DNA of 64,000 bases from Paenibacillus segetis (GCF_014639155.1 NZ_BMFT01000004.1:124001-188000); one strand, 5' to 3'; positions 25,649 to 34,518 are shown, counted from the stretch's first letter. Notes: generated by a model from the letters alone, not told the origin. A program made the numbers and translations.

Positions 25649-28435
25649 ATGAATAGACAGATGCTAGGAGTTCCACTAGAAGGTTTTGCTGATTTTAGCA
25701 GAAAAGTAGCTGCAGAAGGTGCTGTCTTGCTAAAAAATGAAGGCCATGTTCTTCCGATTCAAGATAAAGAAAGCGTTTCAATCTTTGGCAGAACTCAAGT
25801 TAATTATTATCGTAGCGGTACAGGTTCGGGCGGTAGCGTTCATGTTACACATACAACCAATTTGCTAGATGGTCTTCGGAGTAAGCAGCATATTACAATC
25901 AACGAAGACTTAGCCAATGTATATGAAAAGTGGATTGAGACAAACCCATTTGATAACGGTGGAGGCGGATGGGCTGCAGAGCCATGGCATCAGAAAGAAA
26001 TGCCTTTAACTGATGAACTGGTCACTGAGGCACGCAAGAAATCGGACAAGGCGATCATTGTGATTGGACGTACGGCAGGCGAAGATCAGGATAATGCTAA
26101 TGAGCCGGGAAGTTACCAGTTAACCGCAGATGAAACAGCAATGCTGAAACAAGTCACTACATATTTTGAACAAACCATCGTGGTGCTGAATGTATCGAAT
26201 ATTATCGATATGAGCTGGATGAATGATGAAGGTTATGTGCATCCGATTCCATGTGTGATCTATGCTTGGCAAGGTGGCATGGAAGGCGGCAATGCGATTG
26301 CCGACGTGCTGGTCGGAGAAGTGACACCTAGTGGTAAATTAACCGATACGATTGCTTATTCAATCGAGGATTATCCGTCAACCCGTAACTATGGTCATGA
26401 GTTTACAAGCGTTTATGAAGAAGATATCTATGTAGGGTATCGCTATTTTGAGACGTTCTGCCCGGATAAAGTCCAGTTTGAATTCGGATTTGGTTTATCT
26501 TATACAGAGTTTACAATCGAGCCTGAGGAGGCCATTCTGGTCACCAAAGAAGGAGAACAATACTTCGAACTAAGTGTAACCGTACAGAATATTGGAACAA
26601 CTTTTGCAGGTAAAGAGGTCGTTCAGGTCTATTATGAGGCACCACAAGGAAAGCTGGGCCAACCTGCAAAAGTTCTGGCAGCGTTCGGTAAGACGAAAAC
26701 TCTTGAGCCGGGTGAATCGCAGCGACTTACGGTAAGCTTCCCTGTGCATTCTATGGCGTCCTATGATGACAGTGGCGTGACAGGGCATCTTTCTGCGTAT
26801 GTCTTGGAAGCAGGGACGTATCACTTTTATGTCGGAAACAGTGTCAGAAATCTGGTGGAAATAGGCGTTCAAGAACAAATCGGTTTCGTTGTGGAAACTC
26901 TTCAAGTCGTGGAGCAGTTGGAGGAAGCGCTGGCACCAACGGAAGGCTTTGCGAGAATGAAGCCGGGTGTGCGGCGGGAAGACGGTTCGTATGAGCTCAC
27001 CTCTGCAGAAGTACCAACTCGAAAGATTTCTTTGGCGGAACGGATCGAAAATAATCTACCTGGAACCTTGGAGCAAACCGGTGACAAAGGGTATAAATTG
27101 CAAGATGTTTATGACCAAAAGGTCAGCATGGAAGCTTTTATCGCTCAGCTCAGCGATCAAGATCTAGCCGCAATTGTCAGAGGTGAAGGCATGAGCAGTC
27201 CGTTGGTCACACCGGGTACGGCTTCGGCTTTTGGGGGCGTAAGCGACAGTTTATACAATTATGGTATTCCGGTTGCTTGTACGGCAGATGGTCCGTCAGG
27301 AATTCGTATGGATAGCGGATTAAAGGCGACTCAGGTTGCTATTGGTACCTTGTTAGCGGCAACTTGGAATGCTGAATTGGTTGAAGAGCTTTATGTCATG
27401 GAAGGTCAAGAATTACTTAGCAACAACATTGACGCGTTGCTTGGGCCTGGTTTGAATATCAGACGTAGTCCGCTCAATGGGCGTAACTTTGAATATTTTT
27501 CAGAGGACCCGTTGATTACTGGGATTTTTGCTACGGCATGTACTCGCGGTATTATGAAAGGCGGCTCAAATGCTACATTGAAGCATTTCGCTTGTAACAA
27601 CCAGGAGAAATATCGCAGTAAGGTAAATGCCGTTGTATCTGAGCGTGCCCTAAGGGAGATTTATCTAAAAGGATTTGAAATGGCAGTGAAGCAGGGCGGC
27701 GCGAATTCGATTATGACTTCTTATAATCCGATCAACGGGCATTGGGCAGCTTCTAACTATGACTTAAATACTACTATTCTTCGCAAAGAATGGGGCTTTA
27801 AAGGTATCGTCATGACAGATTGGTGGGCTGTGATGAATGACGTTGTCCATGGAGGGGCTCCAAGTAATAAATATACGAACGCGATGGTGCGCGCACAAAA
27901 TGATCTATATATGGTCGTTAATAATTACGGCGCAGAGATTAACTCTTTAGATGATAATACGATTGAATCTTTGGAAAATGGCTCCTTAACTCGCGGAGAA
28001 CTCCAACGGAACGCGATCAATATTTGCGAGTTCATTATGTCCGCACCTGTGTTTTCCAGAAAACAAGTGATTGAAGAGACGGTTCATCATTTTACGGCCA
28101 ATCCATCTCTTGTACCGAATCAAGTACAGGCATTGTCTCAGAATACACAGATAAAACCTGCTACTAGTGGATCGACCTTTATGAAGGTAGATGAGGCTGG
28201 TCAGTACCGGATCATTGTCAATATCATGTCTCCTGATACCAACTTAGCCCAAAGCGCTTGTAACGTGACGCTGAATGATCAAGCAATGACGACCATTCAA
28301 ACGAATGGAACAGACGGCAGATGGATCAAACAGAAGCTCGTGAAAATAGAGCTGGAAGCTGGCCTTTATGAATTGAAGTTTGACTTTGTCAAACCAGGTT
28401 TGCAGATCGATTGGATTGAATTCAAACAAGTGTAA
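25649..28435 (+). CDS. GH3 beta-glucosidase-type enzyme with circularly permuted domains
   Basis: A 928-residue cytosolic enzyme. The order is reversed against most GH3 proteins: the alpha/beta sandwich domain comes first (VAAEGAVLLKNEG, residues 16-250), then an FnIII-like region (~290-400), then the catalytic barrel. Its nucleophile region is IVMTDWWAV with Asp724. A C-terminal beta domain (~830-928) resembles a carbohydrate-binding module. This permuted arrangement is known in a GH3 subgroup. AGGAGG precedes the ATG. It should remove beta-linked glucose or related sugars from oligosaccharides. Confidence 0.87.
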   Translation: MNRQMLGVPLEGFADFSRKVAAEGAVLLKNEGHVLPIQDKESVSIFGRTQVNYYRSGTGSGGSVHVTHTTNLLDGLRSKQHITINEDLANVYEKWIETNPFDNGGGGWAAEPWHQKEMPLTDELVTEARKKSDKAIIVIGRTAGEDQDNANEPGSYQLTADETAMLKQVTTYFEQTIVVLNVSNIIDMSWMNDEGYVHPIPCVIYAWQGGMEGGNAIADVLVGEVTPSGKLTDTIAYSIEDYPSTRNYGHEFTSVYEEDIYVGYRYFETFCPDKVQFEFGFGLSYTEFTIEPEEAILVTKEGEQYFELSVTVQNIGTTFAGKEVVQVYYEAPQGKLGQPAKVLAAFGKTKTLEPGESQRLTVSFPVHSMASYDDSGVTGHLSAYVLEAGTYHFYVGNSVRNLVEIGVQEQIGFVVETLQVVEQLEEALAPTEGFARMKPGVRREDGSYELTSAEVPTRKISLAERIENNLPGTLEQTGDKGYKLQDVYDQKVSMEAFIAQLSDQDLAAIVRGEGMSSPLVTPGTASAFGGVSDSLYNYGIPVACTADGPSGIRMDSGLKATQVAIGTLLAATWNAELVEELYVMEGQELLSNNIDALLGPGLNIRRSPLNGRNFEYFSEDPLITGIFATACTRGIMKGGSNATLKHFACNNQEKYRSKVNAVVSERALREIYLKGFEMAVKQGGANSIMTSYNPINGHWAASNYDLNTTILRKEWGFKGIVMTDWWAVMNDVVHGGAPSNKYTNAMVRAQNDLYMVVNNYGAEINSLDDNTIESLENGSLTRGELQRNAINICEFIMSAPVFSRKQVIEETVHHFTANPSLVPNQVQALSQNTQIKPATSGSTFMKVDEAGQYRIIVNIMSPDTNLAQSACNVTLNDQAMTTIQTNGTDGRWIKQKLVKIELEAGLYELKFDFVKPGLQIDWIEFKQV

Positions 28436-28461
28436 ATGTAGAAATATGGAGCAAACAGAAG

Positions 28462-28485
28462 AGACACCTGAGAGGGTGTCTTTTT
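28462..28485 (+). terminator. Terminator after the GH3 gene (duplicated copy a)
   Basis: GACACC pairs with GGTGTC around a seven-base loop and is followed by TTTTTCC. The same terminator recurs at 31475-31499 as part of a large direct repeat. Confidence 0.75.
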
Positions 28486-28536
28486 CCAATTTAACCCTAT
28501 ACCCGCTAATGAGTATCTTAATGGCCTTGGATGTGC

Positions 28537-28684
28537 TACAATAAGTTTATTGAGATAGAGACCTAAGTAATTCGCATAGCGTAGAGGGTTATTCTAGATT
28601 TAATAACCTTGTACCATATGTGAATTTTTTTTATTTTTAAAAAGATAAGAATGTCATGTAAATTTTAATTAGGTGGTAATAATT
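28537..28684 (+). promoter_or_regulatory. csp promoter and long 5' leader, copy a
   Basis: TGC-TACAAT (-10 at 28537-28542) is an extended -10 element without a clear -35. The start point near 28550 leaves a leader of about 135 bases. It contains a 7-bp hairpin, GGTTATT with AATAACC at 28587-28608, and a U-rich stretch before AGGTGG. Long structured leaders are usual for cold-shock mRNAs and let them be translated at low temperature. Confidence 0.6.
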
Positions 28685-28885
28685 ATGGAAACAGGCACAG
28701 TGAAATGGTTTAACGGAGAAAAAGGTTTTGGTTTTATCGAAGTTGAAGGCGGAAATGATGTATTCGTACACTTTAGCGCAATCGTTGGAGACGGTTATAA
28801 ATCTTTGGACGAAGGCCAGCGCGTTGAATTCAACATCGTAGAAGGCAACCGCGGTCCACAAGCCGAAAATGTCGTAAAACTTTAA
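28685..28885 (+). CDS. Cold-shock protein (CspA family), copy a
   Basis: A 66-residue single OB-fold protein with the RNP1 motif KGFGFIEV and RNP2-like DVFVHFSAI. It is an RNA chaperone that melts structured mRNA in the cold. ATG at 28685 is picked because AGGTGG (28671-28676) stands eight bases before it. A second copy at 31698 differs only near the C-terminus (EGNRGPQ against QGQRGAQ). Confidence 0.95.
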   Translation: METGTVKWFNGEKGFGFIEVEGGNDVFVHFSAIVGDGYKSLDEGQRVEFNIVEGNRGPQAENVVKL

Positions 28886-28895
28886 TCTAAAGTTA

Positions 28896-28931
28896 AGCGC
28901 CCTAAACAATATGTTTGGGGCGCTTTTTTTA
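28896..28931 (+). terminator. Terminator of csp copy a
   Basis: AGCGCCC-TAAACA pairs with TGTTT-GGGGCGCT and is followed by seven T. Confidence 0.85.
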
Positions 28932-28984
28932 TTGATGAATCCTTGTTCAGATATTGGTATATCTATCTTAGTGAAGGCGACAGC

Positions 28985-30496
28985 TTATTGCTTATTGCCC
29001 CAAACCTTTCTACGATGTGTTGCGGATCGGATCATAAACGCAGCGACCAAAAGGATTATTGTCGCAGTTGCCAGGACAACAGCAAATGACTTATCAAAAG
29101 CCGACTGTGCTATTTGGGCGAGAGTAGATCCAGCTGCAACGGGCATATTTTCTGCGGCCAAAAGAGCTTCGTCAAGGCTATCTTGAACGACCGGCGGTAC
29201 GGCTAGTCCTTCAGGAATAACGATTGAAGCTGTATAAACGAACGAAGAAAGACTACCAAGAAGCGTAATGCTTAGGGCACTACCAAGCTCGAACGATACT
29301 TCCTCTATGGATGCGGCCATGCCTGCCTTTTCGATTGGGACATGAAGCATGATTGAATTTGAGGCAGTTGTCATTGCTCCACCAAGACCTGCACCCAGAA
29401 TCATTAGGGATGCGATCTGTAAGGTTATATTTCCGTTATGGAAGAGCAGAAAGGCACCCATCCCCAAGCCGGAGACAAACAGACAGACCCATTGTACCTT
29501 CATCTTGTCAACACGATGTAACACTAACCCGATGAGTATACCTGAGATGAAGGAAGCTATTGAAGTAAATACAACATACACGCCCGCCTCTAGGGGAGAA
29601 TACCCTAGGACAAGCTGGAGTCGCTGGGTCACGACCAACTCCATTCCAACAAGTGCGAAGGAAGACAGCAGTGCTGTCACCACTCCTGTAGTAAAGCGTG
29701 AATCTCTAAAAAGAGAGAAATCGATTAATGGATCAGGGTGCTTACGTTGACGACGTATAAAAAAGATCATTGCTACGATTCCAATTACGGCGGAAATCAA
29801 AGCGATTATATATGAGCCTTCACGTCTGCTGATCTCCTTAATTGCATATACGAGGCCAATGAGGCCAATCATAATCTGGACGGAACCAAATAAATCCCAC
29901 TTTTTATTCTCATTCCCTTTACGGTTGGGGATAAGAAAAATGCCCAAGATCAGTGCGAGAATAGCTATAGGAATATTGATGAGGAAAACCGATCCCCACC
30001 AGAAATGTTCCAGTAAGAAACCACCAACGAGTGGACCCATACCAGCTCCAACAGATGAGACGGATGCCCAAATACCAACAGCCAGTGAGCGTTCACGCTC
30101 ATCCGAAAAGGTCGTACGAATGATCGAAAGTGTTGCAGGCATCATCATGGCTGCACCAATAGCAAGCAGGGTACGTGCGGTAATAAGTACATATGGTGCC
30201 GGTGCGTAGGCCGCAATCAGTGAAGCAATCCCAAAGACAGCAAGTCCGGTAACGAAGAGTTTTTTATGCCCAAGACGATCTCCTAGTGTACCTAGACCGG
30301 GCAATAGCCCTGCCATCACGAGTGGATAAATGTTAACTATCCAAAGTTTTTCCGAAGCGGAAGCAGCGAGATCATGAGTTAGCTGCGGCAGAACCGTGTA
30401 CAGAACCGTCATGTCGATGACGATCAGAAACAGTGCGCTGGACACAATCGCCAGCACTATCCAGCGTTGAAGTTTAGATAGTTGAAGTGTAGACAT
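28985..30496 (-). CDS. MFS multidrug efflux transporter, DHA2 (14-TM, SmvA/QacA-like)
   Basis: A 503-residue transporter with about 14 TM helices. It shows the DHA2 helix-1 motif VIDMTVLYTVLPQL, with Asp in the membrane, and motif A LGDRLGHKKL. The sequence most resembles SmvA/QacA-type exporters of cationic antiseptics and dyes. GGAGG precedes the ATG. It is divergent from a MerR/BmrR-type regulator with a 19-bp-spaced promoter between them, so induction by its substrates is likely. Confidence 0.88.
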   Translation of the reverse strand: MSTLQLSKLQRWIVLAIVSSALFLIVIDMTVLYTVLPQLTHDLAASASEKLWIVNIYPLVMAGLLPGLGTLGDRLGHKKLFVTGLAVFGIASLIAAYAPAPYVLITARTLLAIGAAMMMPATLSIIRTTFSDERERSLAVGIWASVSSVGAGMGPLVGGFLLEHFWWGSVFLINIPIAILALILGIFLIPNRKGNENKKWDLFGSVQIMIGLIGLVYAIKEISRREGSYIIALISAVIGIVAMIFFIRRQRKHPDPLIDFSLFRDSRFTTGVVTALLSSFALVGMELVVTQRLQLVLGYSPLEAGVYVVFTSIASFISGILIGLVLHRVDKMKVQWVCLFVSGLGMGAFLLFHNGNITLQIASLMILGAGLGGAMTTASNSIMLHVPIEKAGMAASIEEVSFELGSALSITLLGSLSSFVYTASIVIPEGLAVPPVVQDSLDEALLAAENMPVAAGSTLAQIAQSAFDKSFAVVLATATIILLVAAFMIRSATHRRKVWGNKQ

Positions 30497-30579
30497 TAGT
30501 AATCCTCCATAGATGTATATATCAAAAGTATGTGTTCTAGCTAACCCTCCCTCAGGTAGATAGTAGCGAACGATGCTCC

Positions 30580-30608
30580 TTGACAGGGAATCGCTGTTAC
30601 GTTATGTA
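30580..30608 (+). promoter_or_regulatory. Probable promoter of the MerR-type regulator
   Basis: TTGACA at 30580-30585 with 17 bases to TATGTA at 30603-30608. The -10 is weak. It abuts the operator at 30614, so autoregulation is plausible. Confidence 0.4.
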
Positions 30609-30638
30609 TTGTGAACTATAGGGTAACCCGACAGTCAA
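30608..30638 (-). promoter_or_regulatory. MerR-type promoter/operator of the MFS gene, 19-bp spacer
   Basis: Read on the minus strand, TTGACT (30633-30638) and CACAAT (30608-30613) are separated by exactly 19 bases. The spacer is filled by an interrupted dyad: AGTC-N3-GGGT-N-ACCC-N3-AGTT. The long spacer with a central dyad is the hallmark of promoters untwisted by MerR-family activators. Confidence 0.7.
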
Positions 30639-30653
30639 GAGGGGAGAATAAAA

Positions 30654-31469
30654 ATGTCAACGGACTATGATCAATACTTTACGACAAGTGAATTCGCCAA
30701 GGTATGCGGGGTAACGAAGCATACGTTATTCCATTATGATGACATTGGCATATTAAAACCGGAGATCGTTAAGGAAAACGGTTATCGCTATTATTCTTAC
30801 AAGCAGTTTTATACCTTTGATATTATTGCGGTCTTGAAAGGGACTGGAACGTCGTTGAATGAGATAAAGGAATATATGAAGGACCAAAATACAGAGCATT
30901 TTTTAACAATGCTCAAGCAAAAACAGAAGCAGTTGGTTGAAGAGCGAAGAAAGTTAGAGCGAATGCAGAGGCTTTTACAGGGAGCAATAGATAATACTGA
31001 TCGTGCGCTTCATGTTAATTGTGGAGAGCCTTGGGTCATGGAATGTGAGGAAGAGTATTTCCTTGCGGTTAGGCTAGCGAAAGACGGTGGGGAAAAGGAT
31101 CATGTCCGAAAATTATATGGGATATTTGATTATTGCGACGAACACCATATCGAATATGACTTTTCTATCGGTACGATCATTTGCAAGACCCATATAGAGG
31201 AAGGGGTCTATGACCCCGATTATTATTGCAATAAAATCAGGTATAAACATGAAGGCGAGCTAATGTATATCAAGCCAAAGGGTAGATATGTGATTATGAA
31301 TCACAAGGGATCATATGAAAGTTTGCCTAAGTCTTATGAGAAGCTAAAATCATATATTGCTGCTAGTAATTTAACCATTACGGGCAACGCATACGAATAT
31401 GATTTACTTAGTTATATAGCTGTTGGGGATCCAGATAAGTATGTCATTCAAATTGCGATCCAAATTTAA
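30654..31469 (+). CDS. MerR-family regulator with GyrI/BmrR-type effector domain
   Basis: A 271-residue protein. The MerR HTH occupies residues ~8-76 ([21 protein letters not shown], then [12 protein letters not shown]), a coiled-coil linker spans ~85-118, and a C-terminal effector-binding domain of the GyrI-like/BmrR type spans ~125-270. It should bind hydrophobic cations and activate the divergent MFS gene. GAGGGGAG lies before the ATG. Its stop codon overlaps the beginning of the second csp repeat. Confidence 0.87.
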   Translation: MSTDYDQYFTTSEFAKVCGVTKHTLFHYDDIGILKPEIVKENGYRYYSYKQFYTFDIIAVLKGTGTSLNEIKEYMKDQNTEHFLTMLKQKQKQLVEERRKLERMQRLLQGAIDNTDRALHVNCGEPWVMECEEEYFLAVRLAKDGGEKDHVRKLYGIFDYCDEHHIEYDFSIGTIICKTHIEEGVYDPDYYCNKIRYKHEGELMYIKPKGRYVIMNHKGSYESLPKSYEKLKSYIAASNLTITGNAYEYDLLSYIAVGDPDKYVIQIAIQI

Positions 31470-31474
31470 CAGAG

Positions 31475-31499
31475 GAGACACCTGAGAGGGTGTCTTTTT
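31475..31499 (+). terminator. Terminator after the MerR gene (duplicated copy b)
   Basis: This is the same hairpin and T-run as at 28462-28485: GACACC with GGTGTC, then TTTTTCC. Confidence 0.75.
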
Positions 31500-31550
31500 C
31501 CAATTAAACCCTATATCCGCGAATAGGTATCTTAATGACCTTAGATGTGC

Positions 31551-31697
31551 TATAATAAGTTTATTGAGATAGAGACCTAAGTAATTCGCATAGCGTAGAG
31601 GGTTATTCTAGATTTAATAACCTTGTACCATATGTGAATTTTTTTTATTTTTAAAAGATAAGAAAGTCATGTAAATTTTAATTAGGTGGTAATAATT
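31551..31697 (+). promoter_or_regulatory. csp promoter and long 5' leader, copy b
   Basis: TGC-TATAAT (-10 at 31551-31556) is a better extended -10 than in copy a. The leader is almost identical, with the GGTTATT/AATAACC hairpin at 31611-31632 and AGGTGG before the start. Confidence 0.6.
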
Positions 31698-31898
31698 ATG
31701 GAAACAGGCACAGTGAAATGGTTTAACGGAGAAAAAGGTTTTGGTTTTATCGAAGTTGAAGGCGGAAATGATGTATTCGTACACTTTAGCGCGATCGTTG
31801 GAGACGGTTATAAATCTTTGGACGAAGGTCAACGTGTTGAATTTAACATCGTACAAGGCCAACGCGGAGCACAAGCCGAGAACGTTGTAAAACTATAA
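31698..31898 (+). CDS. Cold-shock protein (CspA family), copy b
   Basis: A 66-residue OB-fold protein, identical to copy a over the first 51 residues including KGFGFIEV and DVFVHFSAI. The last 15 residues carry three changes. The same ribosome binding site and spacing apply. The stronger -10 suggests that the two copies may be expressed at different levels (inference). Confidence 0.95.
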   Translation: METGTVKWFNGEKGFGFIEVEGGNDVFVHFSAIVGDGYKSLDEGQRVEFNIVQGQRGAQAENVVKL

Positions 31899-31912
31899 TT
31901 CAGAGCTTAATG

Positions 31913-31940
31913 CCCCAAACCTAGCGGTTTGGGGTATTTT
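31913..31940 (+). terminator. Terminator of csp copy b
   Basis: CCCCAAACC pairs perfectly with GGTTTGGGG around TAGC, followed by TATTTTTATT. Confidence 0.85.
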
Positions 31941-32095
31941 TATTGTTCAGTTAATTTAATACATAGAAAACTCCTTTACAAATAGTTTACAAGAATAACG
32001 CTGTTAATTAACAAAACTCCTTCAGACTATAATAGTTGCAAATTGGTTGGGAAGATCGATGATTTGTGCAATTATACAACAGAGGAGATTACTAC

Positions 32096-34312
32096 ATGAT
32101 GAACAGAAGATTCAAATCCTTTATTTGTACTTCACTTGCCTTACTAACGTTGTCTCAGACGATGTTGACGGCATCCGCGGCTGCAGACAAGCCAAATACG
32201 AATACCGGCAAATGGATGTCGGGTGAGTATCATACACATACGGTGCAATCGAATGATGCTTCTGAACCTAGTTTGAAACTTGAAAATGTCTTGAATGCCG
32301 CATTCCGTGAGGATTTGGATAGTCTATCGGAGGATGCAATGGCTTCATTGAACTATGGTACACCGTTTGATTATCTTGTCGTAACGGATCACCTTCGTAA
32401 CTCGCCAAGAAATCCGGAGGGCAATGAGAAGGATAGCGCCCGTTGGGAAGCTATTGCAGATCAGGAGAGCAAGATTACCGAGCTGCAGAAGAGTGGGAAA
32501 TATGCAGGAAAAATAATTTACCCCGGCTTTGAATGGGATATGATGGGACTTGATCATGCCTCGGTTGGGATTGTTGATTCGAAAAGTGATGCTGTGCCGA
32601 TAGATGCAATTCATCAGTTTGAATATTTGTACAGCTACGATACCACAAGTGATCAATTCACTTCGAATGAAGCTCAGAAATGGGGGGAGCGGCCTACTAA
32701 GGATGAGCTCAAACCCGACAAAGATAAGAGCTTTGAAGCGGTGGAATGGCTGAAAAAGTATTATCCTGAAAGCTATGTCTTACTGAACCATCCATCCAGG
32801 CACAATGGTAGTAACAGTGGCGTAGTCACCATTGAAGACTTGCGTAAATTGAATGATATAGCCCCTGACATTGTATTCGGTATGGAAGGAATGCCAGGCA
32901 ATCAGATGGCTGCTAGCGAGAATCGTTCTGAACTTGCTGATATTTACGGCGGTGCAGATGTCATGATCTCGCAGGTTGGCGGTGTTTGGGATGCTTTGCT
33001 TGGTGAGGGCCGACGTTTCTGGAATTTTACCAATTCGGACTTTCACTTCAAGGTTAGCAGCAACCGCAAGTATTCCAGCGGATACTGGCCAAGTGAATAC
33101 TCCAGAAACTACACATGGGTTGAAGGGAACACCTTCAAGGATGTAGTAGATGGTATGCGCTCGGGTAAATCCTTCGCCGTCTATGGCGACCTCATCAATG
33201 CGCTCGATTTTACGGCAAGTGGAAACGGTAAGAAAGCAGGAATGGGCGAGGATTTGCAAGTGTCTGCAGGCGATAACACGAACATTACCATTCGTTTCAA
33301 GAGCCCTGAGTTCAATAACTATGCACCGATTTCAGAGCATGAAACCAAAGTTGATAATAAGGTCAAGGTGGATCATATCGATCTGATCTCTGGTGAGGTT
33401 ACAGGTCGTCTTGATGAGAGCGAATATGCTAGTAATACAACGAATGATACAACGAAAATCGTAAAACGATTCACTGAAGCAGACTGGGGACAACCGGATA
33501 CCGAAGGTTATTACACTATTAATTACACAGTGCCGGCAGATACCAGCCGCTATTATCGTCTGCGTGGTACAAATCTTGGCGTCGATGTAGATGGCTATAC
33601 GAAGAACGGTGAACCACTGAAAGACCAGTCCTTTGATTATGAGGGAACGGCGACAGCGGAAGAGAATGAGCAGCGTTTTAATCATATCAATGATCGGAAT
33701 TATACCAGCATGTGGTTCTATTCTAATCCGATTTTTGTCGAAGTTCCGGGTAGTAATTCGGACATGTCTTTCAATGATGTGAGCAGCCATTGGGCGGCTT
33801 CTGCGATCGATAATATGGTGAAAAAGGGACTGTTCTCTGGTATCTCAGAGACAAGCTTTAGCCCAAATACGGCAATGTCTCGTAGTATGTTAGTCACGGT
33901 TATGCACCGTCTGGCTGGACAACCGAGTGGGGGAACTCATTCATTCCAAGATGTTGGAACAGATACCTATTACAATGATGCAGTTGCATGGGCAAGCACG
34001 AACGCCATTGTTAAGGGTGTTGATAGCAAGCGATTTGCTCCAGAACAATCTATTTCACGTGAACAGCTAGCGGTGATCGTCTATAACTATGCGAAATTCA
34101 TGGGAATGGACGTTAGTGCGACCAGTACGCTTGCAGATTCCACGGATGCCGGCAAAGTTTCCTCGGAGTCTTCTAACGCGGTGCAATGGGCGGTTGGATC
34201 AGGTCTCCTATCTGGAAAAGGGGAGAATGTACTCGATCCATCGGGGACAGTGACTCGTGCCGAGGCGGCAACCATCCTTCAGCGTTTCATACAAATAACG
34301 AATCATAAATAG
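32096..34312 (+). CDS. Secreted PHP-type metal-dependent hydrolase with three SLH repeats
   Basis: A 738-residue exported protein. A signal peptide (MMNRRFKSFICTSLALLTLS, cleavage near ASA-AAD) is followed by a PHP-like domain with HTH at 46-48, TDH, NHPSRH and NSDFH as metal ligands. A beta-rich middle part (~375-550) follows, then three S-layer-homology repeats from ~558 to the end (FNDVSSHWA, FQDVGTDTYYNDAV, TRAEAATILQRF). The SLH repeats should anchor it to pyruvylated wall polymer. Cell-surface phosphoesterase activity is plausible; the substrate is unknown. AGAGGAGA sits seven bases before the ATG, and TATAAT lies at 32028. Confidence 0.82.
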   Translation: MMNRRFKSFICTSLALLTLSQTMLTASAAADKPNTNTGKWMSGEYHTHTVQSNDASEPSLKLENVLNAAFREDLDSLSEDAMASLNYGTPFDYLVVTDHLRNSPRNPEGNEKDSARWEAIADQESKITELQKSGKYAGKIIYPGFEWDMMGLDHASVGIVDSKSDAVPIDAIHQFEYLYSYDTTSDQFTSNEAQKWGERPTKDELKPDKDKSFEAVEWLKKYYPESYVLLNHPSRHNGSNSGVVTIEDLRKLNDIAPDIVFGMEGMPGNQMAASENRSELADIYGGADVMISQVGGVWDALLGEGRRFWNFTNSDFHFKVSSNRKYSSGYWPSEYSRNYTWVEGNTFKDVVDGMRSGKSFAVYGDLINALDFTASGNGKKAGMGEDLQVSAGDNTNITIRFKSPEFNNYAPISEHETKVDNKVKVDHIDLISGEVTGRLDESEYASNTTNDTTKIVKRFTEADWGQPDTEGYYTINYTVPADTSRYYRLRGTNLGVDVDGYTKNGEPLKDQSFDYEGTATAEENEQRFNHINDRNYTSMWFYSNPIFVEVPGSNSDMSFNDVSSHWAASAIDNMVKKGLFSGISETSFSPNTAMSRSMLVTVMHRLAGQPSGGTHSFQDVGTDTYYNDAVAWASTNAIVKGVDSKRFAPEQSISREQLAVIVYNYAKFMGMDVSATSTLADSTDAGKVSSESSNAVQWAVGSGLLSGKGENVLDPSGTVTRAEAATILQRFIQITNHK

Positions 34313-34327
34313 TATTGCATGATATGT

Positions 34328-34376
34328 AAAGGGGGTATCCCATCAGCCATTTCTGGGCTTTTGGGATACCCTTTTG
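34328..34376 (+). terminator. Terminator of the PHP-SLH gene
   Basis: GGGTATCCCA pairs with TGGGATACCC, with an inner AGCC/GGCT pairing, followed by TTTTGGTTT. Confidence 0.8.
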
Positions 34377-34518
34377 GTTTATAACTTGATCTTCATCGTC
34401 TTAACAATCCAGGCCGCGGCTTCCGCGCACGTCGAGATTATTTATAAGATTGATCCATGTTATGGGTTGACCTTATACTATACTTTGAATCCTTTGTATC
34501 AGATAGGAAGTGATGACG

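Larger units (their letters stand above)
28454..28885 (+). repeat. Direct repeat unit a (terminator, leader and cold-shock gene)
   Basis: About 430 bases are repeated at 31468-31898. They span the terminator of the preceding gene, an extended -10 promoter, a 5' leader of about 135 bases and the whole csp gene. Differences are sparse up to the middle of the coding region and dense in the last ~80 bases. Confidence 0.85.
31468..31898 (+). repeat. Direct repeat unit b (terminator, leader and cold-shock gene)
   Basis: This is the second copy of the 28454-28885 unit. It begins inside the stop codon of the MerR-type gene, so the duplicated terminator now serves that gene. Identity ends at the csp stop codon; the downstream terminators differ. 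Confidence 0.85.

Noticed and set aside
28637-28909. Minus-strand frames covering the csp genes (also 31614-31874)
   Set aside because: They are the antisense of csp and its leader; the duplicated plus-strand gene explains their repeated occurrence.
33332-33790. A 152-codon minus-strand frame inside the PHP-SLH gene
   Set aside because: The plus-strand gene has signal peptide, catalytic motifs and SLH repeats; the antisense frame has no supported start.
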